NCBI GenBank assembly: GCA_001304425.1 | Contig: LJTS01000257.1 | Location: 1-7,047 of the forward strand | Direction: 5' to 3' | Length of the DNA stretch: 7,047 nucleotides | Origin: Betaproteobacteria bacterium SG8_40 | GTDB taxonomy: Bacteria; Pseudomonadota; Gammaproteobacteria; Burkholderiales; Eutrophovitaceae | In this document: piece after piece, positions 1-6,801 of the stretch | Position numbering within the stretch: position 1 is the first letter of the stretch | How the letters are laid out: every line of letters begins with the position of its first letter | Program-made: the position numbers and the translations under genes | The notes under the pieces: generated by a model | Told to the model about the DNA's origin: nothing | The model's input: the letters and a program-made list of their open reading frames with translations, nothing else | The model's database searches: none

Positions 1-2
1 CT

Positions 3-710
3 TTCGGCGCGGTGCCGCTGTTTGCCGGCACGATGCTCATCGCCTTCATTGCCATGCTGGTTGCGGTTCCGATCGGGTTGATGTCGGCGATCTACCTGTC
101 CGAATACGCCAGTCTGCGCTTTCGGACTATTGCCAAGCCTTTGCTGGAGATCCTGGCGGGGGTGCCGACTGTTGTTTACGGGTTTTTTGCAGCCCTCACC
201 GTAGCGCCCTTCATTCGCGACACCGGCGGCCTGCTGGGGCTTGACGTCGCCTCGGAGAGTGCCCTCGCCGCGGGGCTCGTCATGGGCATCATGATTATTC
301 CGTTCGTGTCGTCCTTGTCCGACGACGTGATCAACGCGGTTCCGCAGGCAATGCGTGACGGCTCGTACGGGATCGGCGCAACGCGTTCGGAAACGATCAA
401 GCGGGTGATTTTTCCGGCGGCGCTTCCCGGCATTGTCGGCGGCGTTCTGCTGGCGGTATCGCGCGCCATCGGTGAGACCATGATTGTCGTGATGGCTGCC
501 GGCCTTGCCGCCAACCTGACCGCCAACCCGCTGGAGGCGGTCACAACGGTCACAGTCCAGATCGTGACCCTGCTCGTCGGTGATCAGGAATTCGACTCGC
601 CGAAAACGCTCGCCGCCTTTGCGCTCGGTCTGGTCCTGTTCGTCGTCACGTTGTTTCTGAACATCATTGCCTTGTATATTGTGCGCAAGTACCGGGAACA
701 GTACGAATAA
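3..710 (+). CDS. pstC: Phosphate ABC transporter permease PstC (3' part, start outside window)
   Basis: Inner-membrane permease subunit which, with PstA, forms the phosphate channel of the PstSCAB importer. About 235 residues are visible. The frame is open to the window edge (Phe-Gly-Ala before the internal GTG at 12), so the true start lies upstream. Several hydrophobic segments are seen, beginning with FAGTMLIAFIAMLVAVPIGL. The cytoplasmic EAA-type coupling loop of BPD_transp_1 permeases is DGSYGIGATRSETIKRVIFP followed by ALPGIVGG, at visible residues about 120-147. It is followed by SRAIGETMIVVMAAG, typical of PstC. The C-terminus ends in a charged IVRKYREQYE. The stop is 6 bp before the pstA start, which fits one transcript. 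Family identity is firm. The length and N-terminal half cannot be judged. Confidence 0.95.
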   Translation, partial: FGAVPLFAGTMLIAFIAMLVAVPIGLMSAIYLSEYASLRFRTIAKPLLEILAGVPTVVYGFFAALTVAPFIRDTGGLLGLDVASESALAAGLVMGIMIIPFVSSLSDDVINAVPQAMRDGSYGIGATRSETIKRVIFPAALPGIVGGVLLAVSRAIGETMIVVMAAGLAANLTANPLEAVTTVTVQIVTLLVGDQEFDSPKTLAAFALGLVLFVVTLFLNIIALYIVRKYREQYE

Positions 711-716
711 TCAGAA

Positions 717-2024
717 ATGGACACCCCCGAAACATCTGCCGCGAGCGCCCCGAAACCGATCGACATCATTCGGGCGGGCATGCGCCGGCGCAAGGCCGCC
801 GAGATGCGATTCAAGCTCTACGGCATAGTCGCAATTACCTGCGGGCTGCTGTTTCTCGCAATCCTGTTCGTCACCATCATCGGCAACGCCTACACGGCGT
901 TTGCCCAGACAAAGATCAACCTCGACTTCTATCTCGATCCGGCTGTTTTCAGCGCAGACGCCGCGCCCTCTGCCGAGGACCTATCCAGTGCCGATTACGG
1001 TGCGATCGTCAGGGACGGCATTCGCAGCCTGTTTCCCGAGGTCGAATCCAGAGGTGACGTGAGGGCGCTCAGTGCGCTGGTCGGACGCGGCGCAGTCTAT
1101 GATTTGCGCGAAACGGTCATGGCGGCCCCCGACCTTGTCGGCAAGACGCTCACACTCTGGGTCCCGGCAGATGACGATGTCGATATGCTGATGAAGGGGC
1201 ACATCGAGCGCAGCGGGCCGGAAGACCAGCGGCGTCTGTCGGACAACCAGTTGGGCTGGATCGATCAGTTGCAGGCGGACGGGCGCCTCGAGAAGCGGTT
1301 CAACACCGATTTCTTCACCAAAGGCGACTCGCGCGAGCCCGAGAGCGCCGGAATCTGGGGTGCTGTCGTCGGCTCTTTCTACACGCTGCTGGTCACTCTG
1401 TTACTGTCGTTCCCGTTGGGGGTGGCTGCGGCAGTCTATCTCGAGGAATTCGCTCCGCAGAACCGCTGGACCGACATCATCGAAGTCAATATCAACAATC
1501 TGGCGGCGGTTCCGTCGATTGTGTTCGGCTTGCTCGGCCTTGCGGTATTCATCAATTTCTTCGGCTTGCCGCGCTCCGTTCCGCTGGTGGGCGGTCTGGT
1601 GCTGACCTTGATGACATTGCCGACGATCATCATTGCCAGCCGTGCCGCGCTCAAATCCGTGCCGCCATCGATTCGCGAGGCGGCGCTGGGCGTGGGCGCG
1701 TCGCCATTGCAGACCGTTACAATGCACGTGCTGCCGCTGGCCATGCCGGGGATGCTGACCGGGACCATAATCGGCATGGCGCAGGCGCTTGGCGAAAGCG
1801 CGCCGCTGCTGATGATCGGGATGGTCGCGTTCATCGTCGATATCCCTCAAGGCGTCTTCGATCCGGCCGCCGTGCTGCCGGTGCAGATTTTCCTGTGGGC
1901 GGATAGCCCGGAACGAGCCTTCGTCGAACGCACGTCGGCGGCGATTCTGGTGCTGCTGTGTTTCCTGATTGCGATGAACGCGTTCGCGGTGTTGTTGCGC
2001 AAACGCTTCGAACGACGCTGGTAA
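717..2024 (+). CDS. pstA: Phosphate ABC transporter permease PstA, long form with N-terminal DUF3333-type region
   Basis: Second permease subunit of the high-affinity phosphate importer (435 aa). Residues 1-33 are a basic cytoplasmic head. A first membrane helix lies at about 34-62. A long non-membrane stretch at about 65-205, probably periplasmic, corresponds to the extra region of long PstA proteins (DUF3333); short enterobacterial PstA lacks it. The permease core spans about 212-425, with TM segments around 214-241, 260-282, 287-310, 350-375 and 405-428. The EAA loop EAALGVGASPLQTVTMHVLP lies at 321-340, and MAQALGESAPLLMIG follows at 354-368. The ATG at 717 is chosen for its 6-bp gap from the pstC stop and a plausible basic N-terminus. 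Its ribosome binding site is weak, suggesting translational coupling to pstC. pstB follows 36 bp later. Confidence 0.95.
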   Translation: MDTPETSAASAPKPIDIIRAGMRRRKAAEMRFKLYGIVAITCGLLFLAILFVTIIGNAYTAFAQTKINLDFYLDPAVFSADAAPSAEDLSSADYGAIVRDGIRSLFPEVESRGDVRALSALVGRGAVYDLRETVMAAPDLVGKTLTLWVPADDDVDMLMKGHIERSGPEDQRRLSDNQLGWIDQLQADGRLEKRFNTDFFTKGDSREPESAGIWGAVVGSFYTLLVTLLLSFPLGVAAAVYLEEFAPQNRWTDIIEVNINNLAAVPSIVFGLLGLAVFINFFGLPRSVPLVGGLVLTLMTLPTIIIASRAALKSVPPSIREAALGVGASPLQTVTMHVLPLAMPGMLTGTIIGMAQALGESAPLLMIGMVAFIVDIPQGVFDPAAVLPVQIFLWADSPERAFVERTSAAILVLLCFLIAMNAFAVLLRKRFERRW

Positions 2025-2060
2025 GCGCAACCATCAACCAAAACCAATGTCTGGACTGTG

Positions 2061-2936
2061 ATGAATACTGGTGATACGCAGAAGCCGCCCCCCGATTCCA
2101 GGGGCAGGAGTGCCGGCGAAGTCCGGCGTACGACGGTTCCGCGCGAACACCGGGAAACGGTAGGGGAGGTGCGGGTCGAGAATCCGCGTATACGATGCAC
2201 TGACGTCAACGTCTGGTACGGCGAGACGCACGCCGTGCACAACATCAGCATTGACGTTGGCCATAACGAAATACTGGCGCTGATCGGGCCTTCCGGCTGC
2301 GGGAAGACCACTTTTCTGCGCTGCATGAATCGCATGAACGACACCATCGCCGGTTGCCGCGTCGAAGGCGAAATTCTGGTCGATGGCGCGAACGTCAATG
2401 GTCCGGAGATTGACGTCGTACCTTTGCGGGCGCGCATGGGCATGGTGTTCCAGAAACCCAACCCGTTTCCGAAAAGCATTTTCGAGAATGTCGCCTTCGG
2501 GCCGCGCATCCACGGTCTTACGGCAAACCAGCTCGAACTCGAAGAGATTGTCGTGACCAGTTTGCAAAAGGCCGGCCTGTGGGAAGAGGTCAAGGACCGC
2601 CTTGAGGAGCCGGGAACGGGGCTTTCCGGCGGTCAGCAGCAGCGCCTGTGTATTGCGCGCGCCATTGCCGTCCAGCCGGAGGTCATCCTGATGGACGAGC
2701 CGTGCTCGGCGCTCGATCCCATCGCCACCGCGACCATCGAGAACCTGATGGTTGACCTGAGCCAGAATTATTCGATCTGCATCGTCACGCATTCGATGCA
2801 GCAGGCAGCGCGCGTGTCGCAGCGCACTGCCTTCTTCCACCTCGGCGATCTGATAGAAGTTGGCGAGACAAGCGAGCTGTTCATCAGGCCGGGCCATCAG
2901 CTCACGGAAGACTACATCACGGGACGGTTCGGCTGA
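2061..2936 (+). CDS. pstB: Phosphate ABC transporter ATP-binding protein PstB
   Basis: Cytoplasmic ATPase that powers phosphate import through PstC/PstA. All nucleotide-binding motifs are intact (numbering from ATG 2061): Walker A GPSGCGKTT at 76-84, Q-loop region FQKPNPFPKS at 130-139, signature LSGGQQQR at 188-195, Walker B VILMDEP at 208-214 with the D-loop SALD, and the switch histidine in VTHSM at 244. The PstB-specific tail ends DYITGRFG. At 291 aa it is longer than the usual 250-270 aa, because about 38 polar, charged residues precede the conserved core. A GTG directly precedes this ATG in frame (2058) and could be used instead. An in-frame GTG at 2169 would remove the extension, but its GGGGAG sits directly against the codon, too close for a normal ribosome binding site. 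No good ribosome binding site is seen at 2061, so the start is less certain than the identity. Confidence 0.94.
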   Translation: MNTGDTQKPPPDSRGRSAGEVRRTTVPREHRETVGEVRVENPRIRCTDVNVWYGETHAVHNISIDVGHNEILALIGPSGCGKTTFLRCMNRMNDTIAGCRVEGEILVDGANVNGPEIDVVPLRARMGMVFQKPNPFPKSIFENVAFGPRIHGLTANQLELEEIVVTSLQKAGLWEEVKDRLEEPGTGLSGGQQQRLCIARAIAVQPEVILMDEPCSALDPIATATIENLMVDLSQNYSICIVTHSMQQAARVSQRTAFFHLGDLIEVGETSELFIRPGHQLTEDYITGRFG

Positions 2937-2959
2937 TTCACCGATGCTGATTCTTGCGC

Positions 2960-2990
2960 GCCGGTTGCATTAGCGGGCCGGCTGTTTCTG
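2960..2990 (+). terminator. Weak candidate terminator hairpin after pstB
   Basis: GCCGG (2960-2964) pairs with CCGGC (2978-2982); two flanking T-G wobble pairs could extend the stem to 7 bp. TGTTTCTG follows. The stem is short and the T-run interrupted, so this is weak. It is listed because it sits in the 68-bp gap where the pst operon and the opposing chrA remnant converge and transcripts need to end. Confidence 0.25.
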
Positions 2991-3004
2991 CACCCCTCCG
3001 CGCG

Positions 3005-4182
3005 CTATTGCCAGGCAGGCCATGCGACTGCAATGCTGGCCAGCACACACCACAGCACGATCAGCAGTGCCGGCTGGCGCCAGACCGCTAGCAGCATGAA
3101 GCCGACGAGGCCGATGGCAAGGTCCGTTGAACCCGTCACCGCGCTGGTGAATACCGGATCGTACAGAGCGGCCGCGAGCAGGCCGACAACGGCGGCATTG
3201 GCGCCGGCAATGGCTCGCGTCGCGGCGGGACGCGCCGCGATGGATTGCCAGAGCGCAGCGCGAGCACCGAGCCGGATACGCCGCCGTTACCGCCAGGAAG
3301 CTGCGCGCCGAGGTAGCCCGCCAGGGAAAACAGCGGTCCGGGGATGGCCTGCGCCGCGCCGTATCCCGCGAGGAACGCTTCGGGCGAAACCCATCCGGGG
3401 GCGACAACGGTTTCCTCGAGCAACGGCAGCACCACGTGACCGCCGCCGAATACCAGAGCGCCGGCCTGGAAAAATGCACCAAAGACTGCTGCGATGCTCT
3501 GGCCACCCGACGGCAACGCGAGTACGCCGGCCAGCAGGGTGGCGAACACGAGCAGCAACGCAAGGCCGGTCTTGCTGCCGTATCGAGGCCTCAGCGTATC
3601 GCTTGCCGTGGCGGTGGCAGGTGCGGACAACCACAGCCCGGCGATGGCGCCGAGCAGGATGACCAGCAATTGCACTTGTGCGTGGCCGGTGAGTAACACG
3701 ATCACCGTTGCTGCGACTGCGAGTGTCCTGCGAGCGGGGTCGGGGCATAGCTGTCTGCTCATGCCGATGACTGCCTGTGTAACGAACACCAGCGCCACCA
3801 GCTTCAGGCCGTGGATTGCCGCAGTGCCCGTTTGCCCGGACAGGTAGGGCAGCGAAGCAGCAAACCCGAACAACAGCACGGCGGAGGGCAGGGTAAAGGC
3901 AACGAAGGCGGCAATCGCGCCTTTCCAGCCGGCCTGCATCAGCCCGACGCTGAAACCGAACTGACTGCTCGCAGGGCCGGGCAGGGACTGACAAATGGCG
4001 AGCAACTGGGCGAACTGGCTTTCGCTGAGCCAACGCCGCTTCTCGACGAACTCCAGTCGATAGAAGCCGATGTGCGCGGCAGGCCCGCCAAACGACGTCA
4101 GCCCCAGCTTCAGGAAAGCAAGGAACACCTCGAGCACGCTCGCGCGCGGTTTGGCTTCAATGGTCGTGTCGGCTTCCTGCAT
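3005..4182 (-). pseudogene. chrA: Chromate transporter ChrA (long-chain CHR family), disrupted by internal deletion and frameshift
   Basis: Inner-membrane transporter of the CHR family; characterised members export chromate. Starting at ATG 4182, the frame carries a normal first domain, with FGGPAAHIGFYRLEFVEKRRW at about 31-51 and CQSLPGPASSQ at 64-74. The second domain has FGGGHVVLPLLEE at 245-257 and YGAAQAIPGPLFSLAGYLGA at 274-293. After Leu309 (codon 3258-3256) the frame leaves the family and runs 39 unrelated residues to a stop at 3136. The expected C-terminus continues in another frame from about 3256 to a TAG at 3005-3007, reading ALWQSIAARPAATRAIAGAN, then AAVVGLLAAALYDPVFTSAV and a last hydrophobic segment. 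By family comparison from memory, about 15 residues of the FLPxFLL helix are missing at the join, about 46 bp. The gene is either decayed or misassembled here. The two pieces sum to about 392 codons, near the family's 400. Confidence 0.85.
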
Positions 4183-4297
4183 CTGTGATCAAGCCGCTTG
4201 CCGTACGGACAGCGAAGCAGCGGTGAATGAGCGCATGACCGGGCCACGTACTGCCGACCGTGTGATTGCAGCTGACATGCGCAAGGTGGCGCGAGTA

Positions 4298-5203
4298 TCA
4301 GGGCGAGGGCAGGGGGATGAATTCGGTTTCACCCGGCACTTTCCCGAAACGGTTGCCCTGCCAGTCTGCTTTGGCCCGCTCGATGCGATCCTTCGAGCTC
4401 GAAACGAAGTTCCACCAGATGTGCCGGTCACCGACCGGGGCGCCGCCGATGACCATGACCCTGCTTTCGGCGCTGGCGTCCAGTGTCACGGACCGCCCCT
4501 CGCATGCCACGCCCATGACGCCGGCAGCGAGCGGCTGACCTTCGATGTTGACGGAACCGGATACCACGTAGACGGCGCGTTCGTCGTAGTTTTCCGGCAG
4601 CGTCAGCCGGCTGCCGGCGGGCATCCTGCACTCGAGGTACAACATCGGCGAGTAAGCCTTGACCGGCGAGCGGTGGCCAAAGGCCTCGCCAATGATGACG
4701 CGCACCGTGGCGCCGTCTGTTTCGAACTCGGGAAGGTCCATAGCTGGATAGTGCGTGAAATCCGGCGCGATCTCTTCATGTTCCCCGGGCAGTGCCATCC
4801 AGGACTGTATGCCGTGCAAACGGGATGCTATTTGCAGGTCACTGCCGGCGCGTTCGGAGTGAACGATGCCGCGGCCGGCTGTCATGAGATTCACCGCGCC
4901 CGCTTGTATCGGCTGTACAAAGCCCAGGCTGTCGCGGTGCAGGATCTCGCCTTCGAACAGATAGGTCACGGTCGCCAGTCCGATGTGCGGATGCGGCCGG
5001 ACCTGTATGCCCTGGCCGGGCGGAAATTCGGCCGGGCCCATGTGATCGAAAAATATGAACGGTCCCACCATGCGCCGGTCCGGCGACGGCAAAAGCCGTC
5101 GCACACTGAAGCCGCCGAGGTCTTTTGCATGTGCGTTGATGAACAGCTCAATGCACCCTCTGTTGCGGGTGCAGGTGGGATCGGAGTCGGCCAGGTACGT
5201 CAT
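4298..5203 (-). CDS. Pirin family protein (bicupin)
   Basis: Metal-binding double-cupin protein, 301 aa, close to the usual 280-300 aa and predicted cytoplasmic. The N-terminal cupin carries the pirin signature HPHIGLATVTYLFEGEILHRDS at about 71-92 (H71, H73) and AGRGIVHSER at 109-118 (H115, E117). These correspond to the His/His/His/Glu iron site of human pirin. The C-terminal cupin (about 175-285) includes the typical AVYVVSGSVNIEG and VIGGAPVGDRHIWWNFVSSS. Some bacterial pirins have quercetin 2,3-dioxygenase activity and others bind metabolic enzymes; the sequence does not decide between these. The ATG at 5203 places the conserved GGFSVRRLLPSP stretch at residues 30-41; a GGGAA lies about 10 nt upstream. 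The gene lies 188 bp downstream of the hydrolase and 115 bp upstream of the chrA remnant on the same strand. Its leader carries repeats, listed separately. Confidence 0.93.
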   Translation of the reverse strand: MTYLADSDPTCTRNRGCIELFINAHAKDLGGFSVRRLLPSPDRRMVGPFIFFDHMGPAEFPPGQGIQVRPHPHIGLATVTYLFEGEILHRDSLGFVQPIQAGAVNLMTAGRGIVHSERAGSDLQIASRLHGIQSWMALPGEHEEIAPDFTHYPAMDLPEFETDGATVRVIIGEAFGHRSPVKAYSPMLYLECRMPAGSRLTLPENYDERAVYVVSGSVNIEGQPLAAGVMGVACEGRSVTLDASAESRVMVIGGAPVGDRHIWWNFVSSSKDRIERAKADWQGNRFGKVPGETEFIPLPSP

Positions 5204-5244
5204 AACGGTTTTCCCGGTTGGTCAGAAAAAGGGCGCGTCGCCAT
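5200..5244 (-). other. Possible 14-codon leader ORF overlapping the pirin start
   Basis: ATG at 5244 opens a 14-codon frame (MATRPFSDQPGKPL) ending in a TGA that overlaps the pirin ATG as ATGA. This arrangement is typical of translational coupling. A GGGAAAAG lies about 5-12 nt upstream of its ATG. It is too short to judge by coding statistics and could be chance. No peptide family is recognised. Confidence 0.2.
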
Positions 5245-5338
5245 GGTTGCTTTTCCCGGGACGGATCATTCCCGGTGACGGCAATTTAGAGAGTCAAACG
5301 ACAGCGCCATGGTTCCCGGGTCGACAGATCCCGATGTA
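5209..5338. repeat. Imperfect duplications with four TTCCCGG motifs in the pirin leader
   Basis: TTCCCGG (CCGGGAA on the pirin strand) occurs at 5211-5217, 5253-5259, 5269-5275 and 5313-5319. Two of these copies lie in longer similar blocks: CGCCATGGTT at 5239-5248, then CCCGGG and GATC, recurs at 5305-5314 with the same order of elements and a 6-bp gap. A third, more degenerate block overlaps the pirin start codon itself (CAT then TTTTCCCGG). The block could be an operator array or a slipped-strand duplication of a translation start region. Together with the hydrolase stop, this accounts for most of the 188-bp gap. Confidence 0.5.
5266..5310 (-). other. Second possible 14-codon leader ORF upstream of pirin
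   Basis: ATG at 5310 opens a frame MALSFDSLNCRHRE ending in TGA at 5268-5266. Its initiation region (CCCGGGAACCATGGCG) closely resembles that of the 5244 leader ORF, 66 bp away, and both frames have exactly 14 codons. Equal length may be coincidence; the resemblance of the initiation regions reflects the repeat described for 5209-5338. Confidence 0.15.
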
Positions 5339-5391
5339 ATTATTTCCTCGCGCCATTCTGCCTGCCTGCAGCCGTCTCGTGTCAGCAGGTA

Positions 5392-6636
5392 TCAGGTCGC
5401 GTCGATTGCCATGGTCACCACGGAATTGAGCAGCACGTCGCAGCCTGCCGCCAGATCGGCTTGCTCCGCCGATTCGCTCTCGTTGTGCGAGATGCCGCCT
5501 TTGCAGGGCACGAAAATCATTGCCGTCGGCGCGATGCGGGATACGTATACCGAGTCATGGCCGGCACCGGAAACGAGACGCATGGTGGAAAGGTCAAGGC
5601 TCGCTGCGGACTTCGCAATTGTCTCGATACACTGTTCATCGAAACGTATTGCGGCGGATCGCCACTCATGGTGCACAGTGCCGGTTACGCTGGCCTCCTG
5701 TGTTGCGGTGGCAACGATTTCGAGCAGGTGGGATTCCATCGCATCGAGCGTGGTTTCATCGGGGTGGCGCAAATCGAGTGTGACGACGACTCGCTCGGGC
5801 ACTGTGTTGCGCGCACCCGGCTCGAACCGCGCATCGCCAAAGGTGACGCGTGCCCAAGGCCCGTAGATCCCGGCAAGCTCATATACCCCGGCCAGTATCG
5901 CGTGCAGTGCGCGAACCGGATCGTGGCGACTCCCCATGGGCGTCGGGCCGGCGTGCACGGATTCGCCATTCAATTCCAGGTCGTACCAGCGCATGCCCTG
6001 CACCCCGGTGACGATGCCGATTTGCGTGTCGTTGTCTTCGAGGATGGGACCCTGCTCGATATGCGCTTCGAATGCGGCCTTGATCGGGTAGTGGCGGCAG
6101 GCGCGCGATCCCGCGTAGCCGATACGCCGTAGCGCATCACCGAGCGTCACGCCGTCCTTCGATACTCTGGAAAGCCCGTAGTCGAGATCGAATGCGCCCG
6201 CAAACACTCCCGACCCGATCATTGCCGGCGAGAAGCGCGCGCCTTCTTCGTTGGTCCAGACGACGACTTCAACCGGATGCGGCGTCCGGATGCCATGGTC
6301 GTTCAGTGATTCGATGACTTCGAGGCCAGCGAGAACGCCAAACACACCATCGAATTTTCCACCGGTTGGCTGCGTATCGAGATGCGAGCCCATCAATACC
6401 GGGGGCAGGCCGGGACTGGTGCCCGCACGCCGGGCGAAGATGTTGCCCATCTGGTCGCGTTCAATGCTGCAGCCAGCTGCCGAACACCATGACTCGAACA
6501 ACTGGCGGCCTTGCCTGTCTTCATCCGTCAGCGCCTGGCGGTTGCAGCCGCCGGCGGCCGTGGCGCCGATCTGCGCCATGTCCATCAGGCGGCGCCAGAG
6601 CCGCTCTCCATTTGCCTTGAGTGGTTCCTGTGACAC
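5392..6636 (-). CDS. Zn-dependent amidohydrolase, N-carbamoyl-L-amino-acid hydrolase / allantoate amidohydrolase type (M20 family)
   Basis: Predicted cytoplasmic metallohydrolase that cleaves the carbamoyl or ureido group from an amino-acid- or allantoate-like substrate, releasing ammonia and CO2. Starting at GTG 6636 it has 414 aa, the usual family length. Visible motifs: GSHLDTQPTGGKFDGVFGVL at 83-102 (H85, D87 and D96), WTNEEGARF at 127-135 (E130/E131), EAHIEQGP at 190-197 (H192), ESVHAGPTPM at 225-234, GARNTVP at 274-280, SGAGHDS at 356-362 and GISHNESE at 381-388 (H384). These cover the expected dinuclear metal ligands and the dimer-lid residues, so it should be active. The GTG start is set by AAAGGGAG five bases upstream. 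A longer open frame reaches TTG 6822 but adds 62 Arg/Pro/Ser-rich residues outside the family. No hydantoinase, uricase or pyrimidine gene is adjacent, so the substrate is undetermined. Confidence 0.92.
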   Translation of the reverse strand: MSQEPLKANGERLWRRLMDMAQIGATAAGGCNRQALTDEDRQGRQLFESWCSAAGCSIERDQMGNIFARRAGTSPGLPPVLMGSHLDTQPTGGKFDGVFGVLAGLEVIESLNDHGIRTPHPVEVVVWTNEEGARFSPAMIGSGVFAGAFDLDYGLSRVSKDGVTLGDALRRIGYAGSRACRHYPIKAAFEAHIEQGPILEDNDTQIGIVTGVQGMRWYDLELNGESVHAGPTPMGSRHDPVRALHAILAGVYELAGIYGPWARVTFGDARFEPGARNTVPERVVVTLDLRHPDETTLDAMESHLLEIVATATQEASVTGTVHHEWRSAAIRFDEQCIETIAKSAASLDLSTMRLVSGAGHDSVYVSRIAPTAMIFVPCKGGISHNESESAEQADLAAGCDVLLNSVVTMAIDAT

Positions 6637-6641
6637 GGATT

Positions 6642-6649
6642 CTCCCTTT
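6642..6649 (-). promoter_or_regulatory. Ribosome binding site that fixes the hydrolase start
   Basis: On the minus strand AAAGGGAG lies five bases before GTG 6636. It is the best Shine-Dalgarno match near any candidate start of this gene, and supports the 414-aa product over the 476-aa open frame. Confidence 0.7.
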
Positions 6650-6659
6650 GACCTGGTTG

Positions 6660-6688
6660 ATTGTATTTGCACACGGCCAAATGCTCCA
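6660..6688 (-). promoter_or_regulatory. Candidate sigma-70-type promoter for the hydrolase, overlapped by an ATTTG/CAAAT dyad
   Basis: TACAAT (minus strand, 6665-6660) matches five of six bases of the -10 consensus. TGGAGC at 6688-6683, with a 17-bp spacer, is a poor -35 (three of six). Transcription would start near 6653, leaving a leader of about 17 nt with the ribosome binding site. An inverted repeat ATTTG (6665-6669) / CAAAT (6678-6682) spans the spacer, where a regulator could bind. A weak -35 fits either an activated promoter or a wrong call. Confidence 0.3.
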
Positions 6689-6801
6689 TAGGCACTGGCC
6701 CGTTGCCGGATCGGCGCCTGAATGGCTGGTGACAGAAGGTGCGGAACAAGCGTGCTCAGCGAGAAACGGCGGCGGCGGGAAGGCTTGGGCTCCTGAGTGA
6801 A

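Noticed and set aside
1401..2030. A 209-codon minus-strand frame opposite pstA
   Set aside because: The product is rich in Arg, His and Gln with no recognisable domain, and pstA on the other strand is well supported.
2047..2061. A 4-codon ORF whose TGA overlaps the pstB ATG
   Set aside because: Too short to distinguish from chance and without a ribosome binding site.
2034..2897. A 287-codon minus-strand frame opposite pstB
   Set aside because: It mirrors pstB almost end to end; pstB has every ABC ATPase motif, so this is a shadow.
2970..3563. A 197-codon minus-strand frame across the chrA break
   Set aside because: It is Arg/Cys/Ser-rich and is neither of the two frames that carry ChrA sequence; the conserved C-terminus is in the third frame.
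4183..4297. A search for a promoter or RNA gene between pirin and the chrA remnant
   Set aside because: Only an isolated TTGATCA half-site next to the chrA start was seen; there is no paired half-site or convincing -10/-35 pair, so nothing is reported.
4070..5278. A 402-codon open frame on the plus strand opposite the pirin gene
   Set aside because: It is antisense to a clear pirin with intact metal ligands, matches no family I know, and is the kind of long shadow frame common in GC-rich genes.
5461..6132. A 223-codon plus-strand frame opposite the hydrolase
   Set aside because: No recognisable domain and fully antisense to a hydrolase with complete metal-binding motifs.
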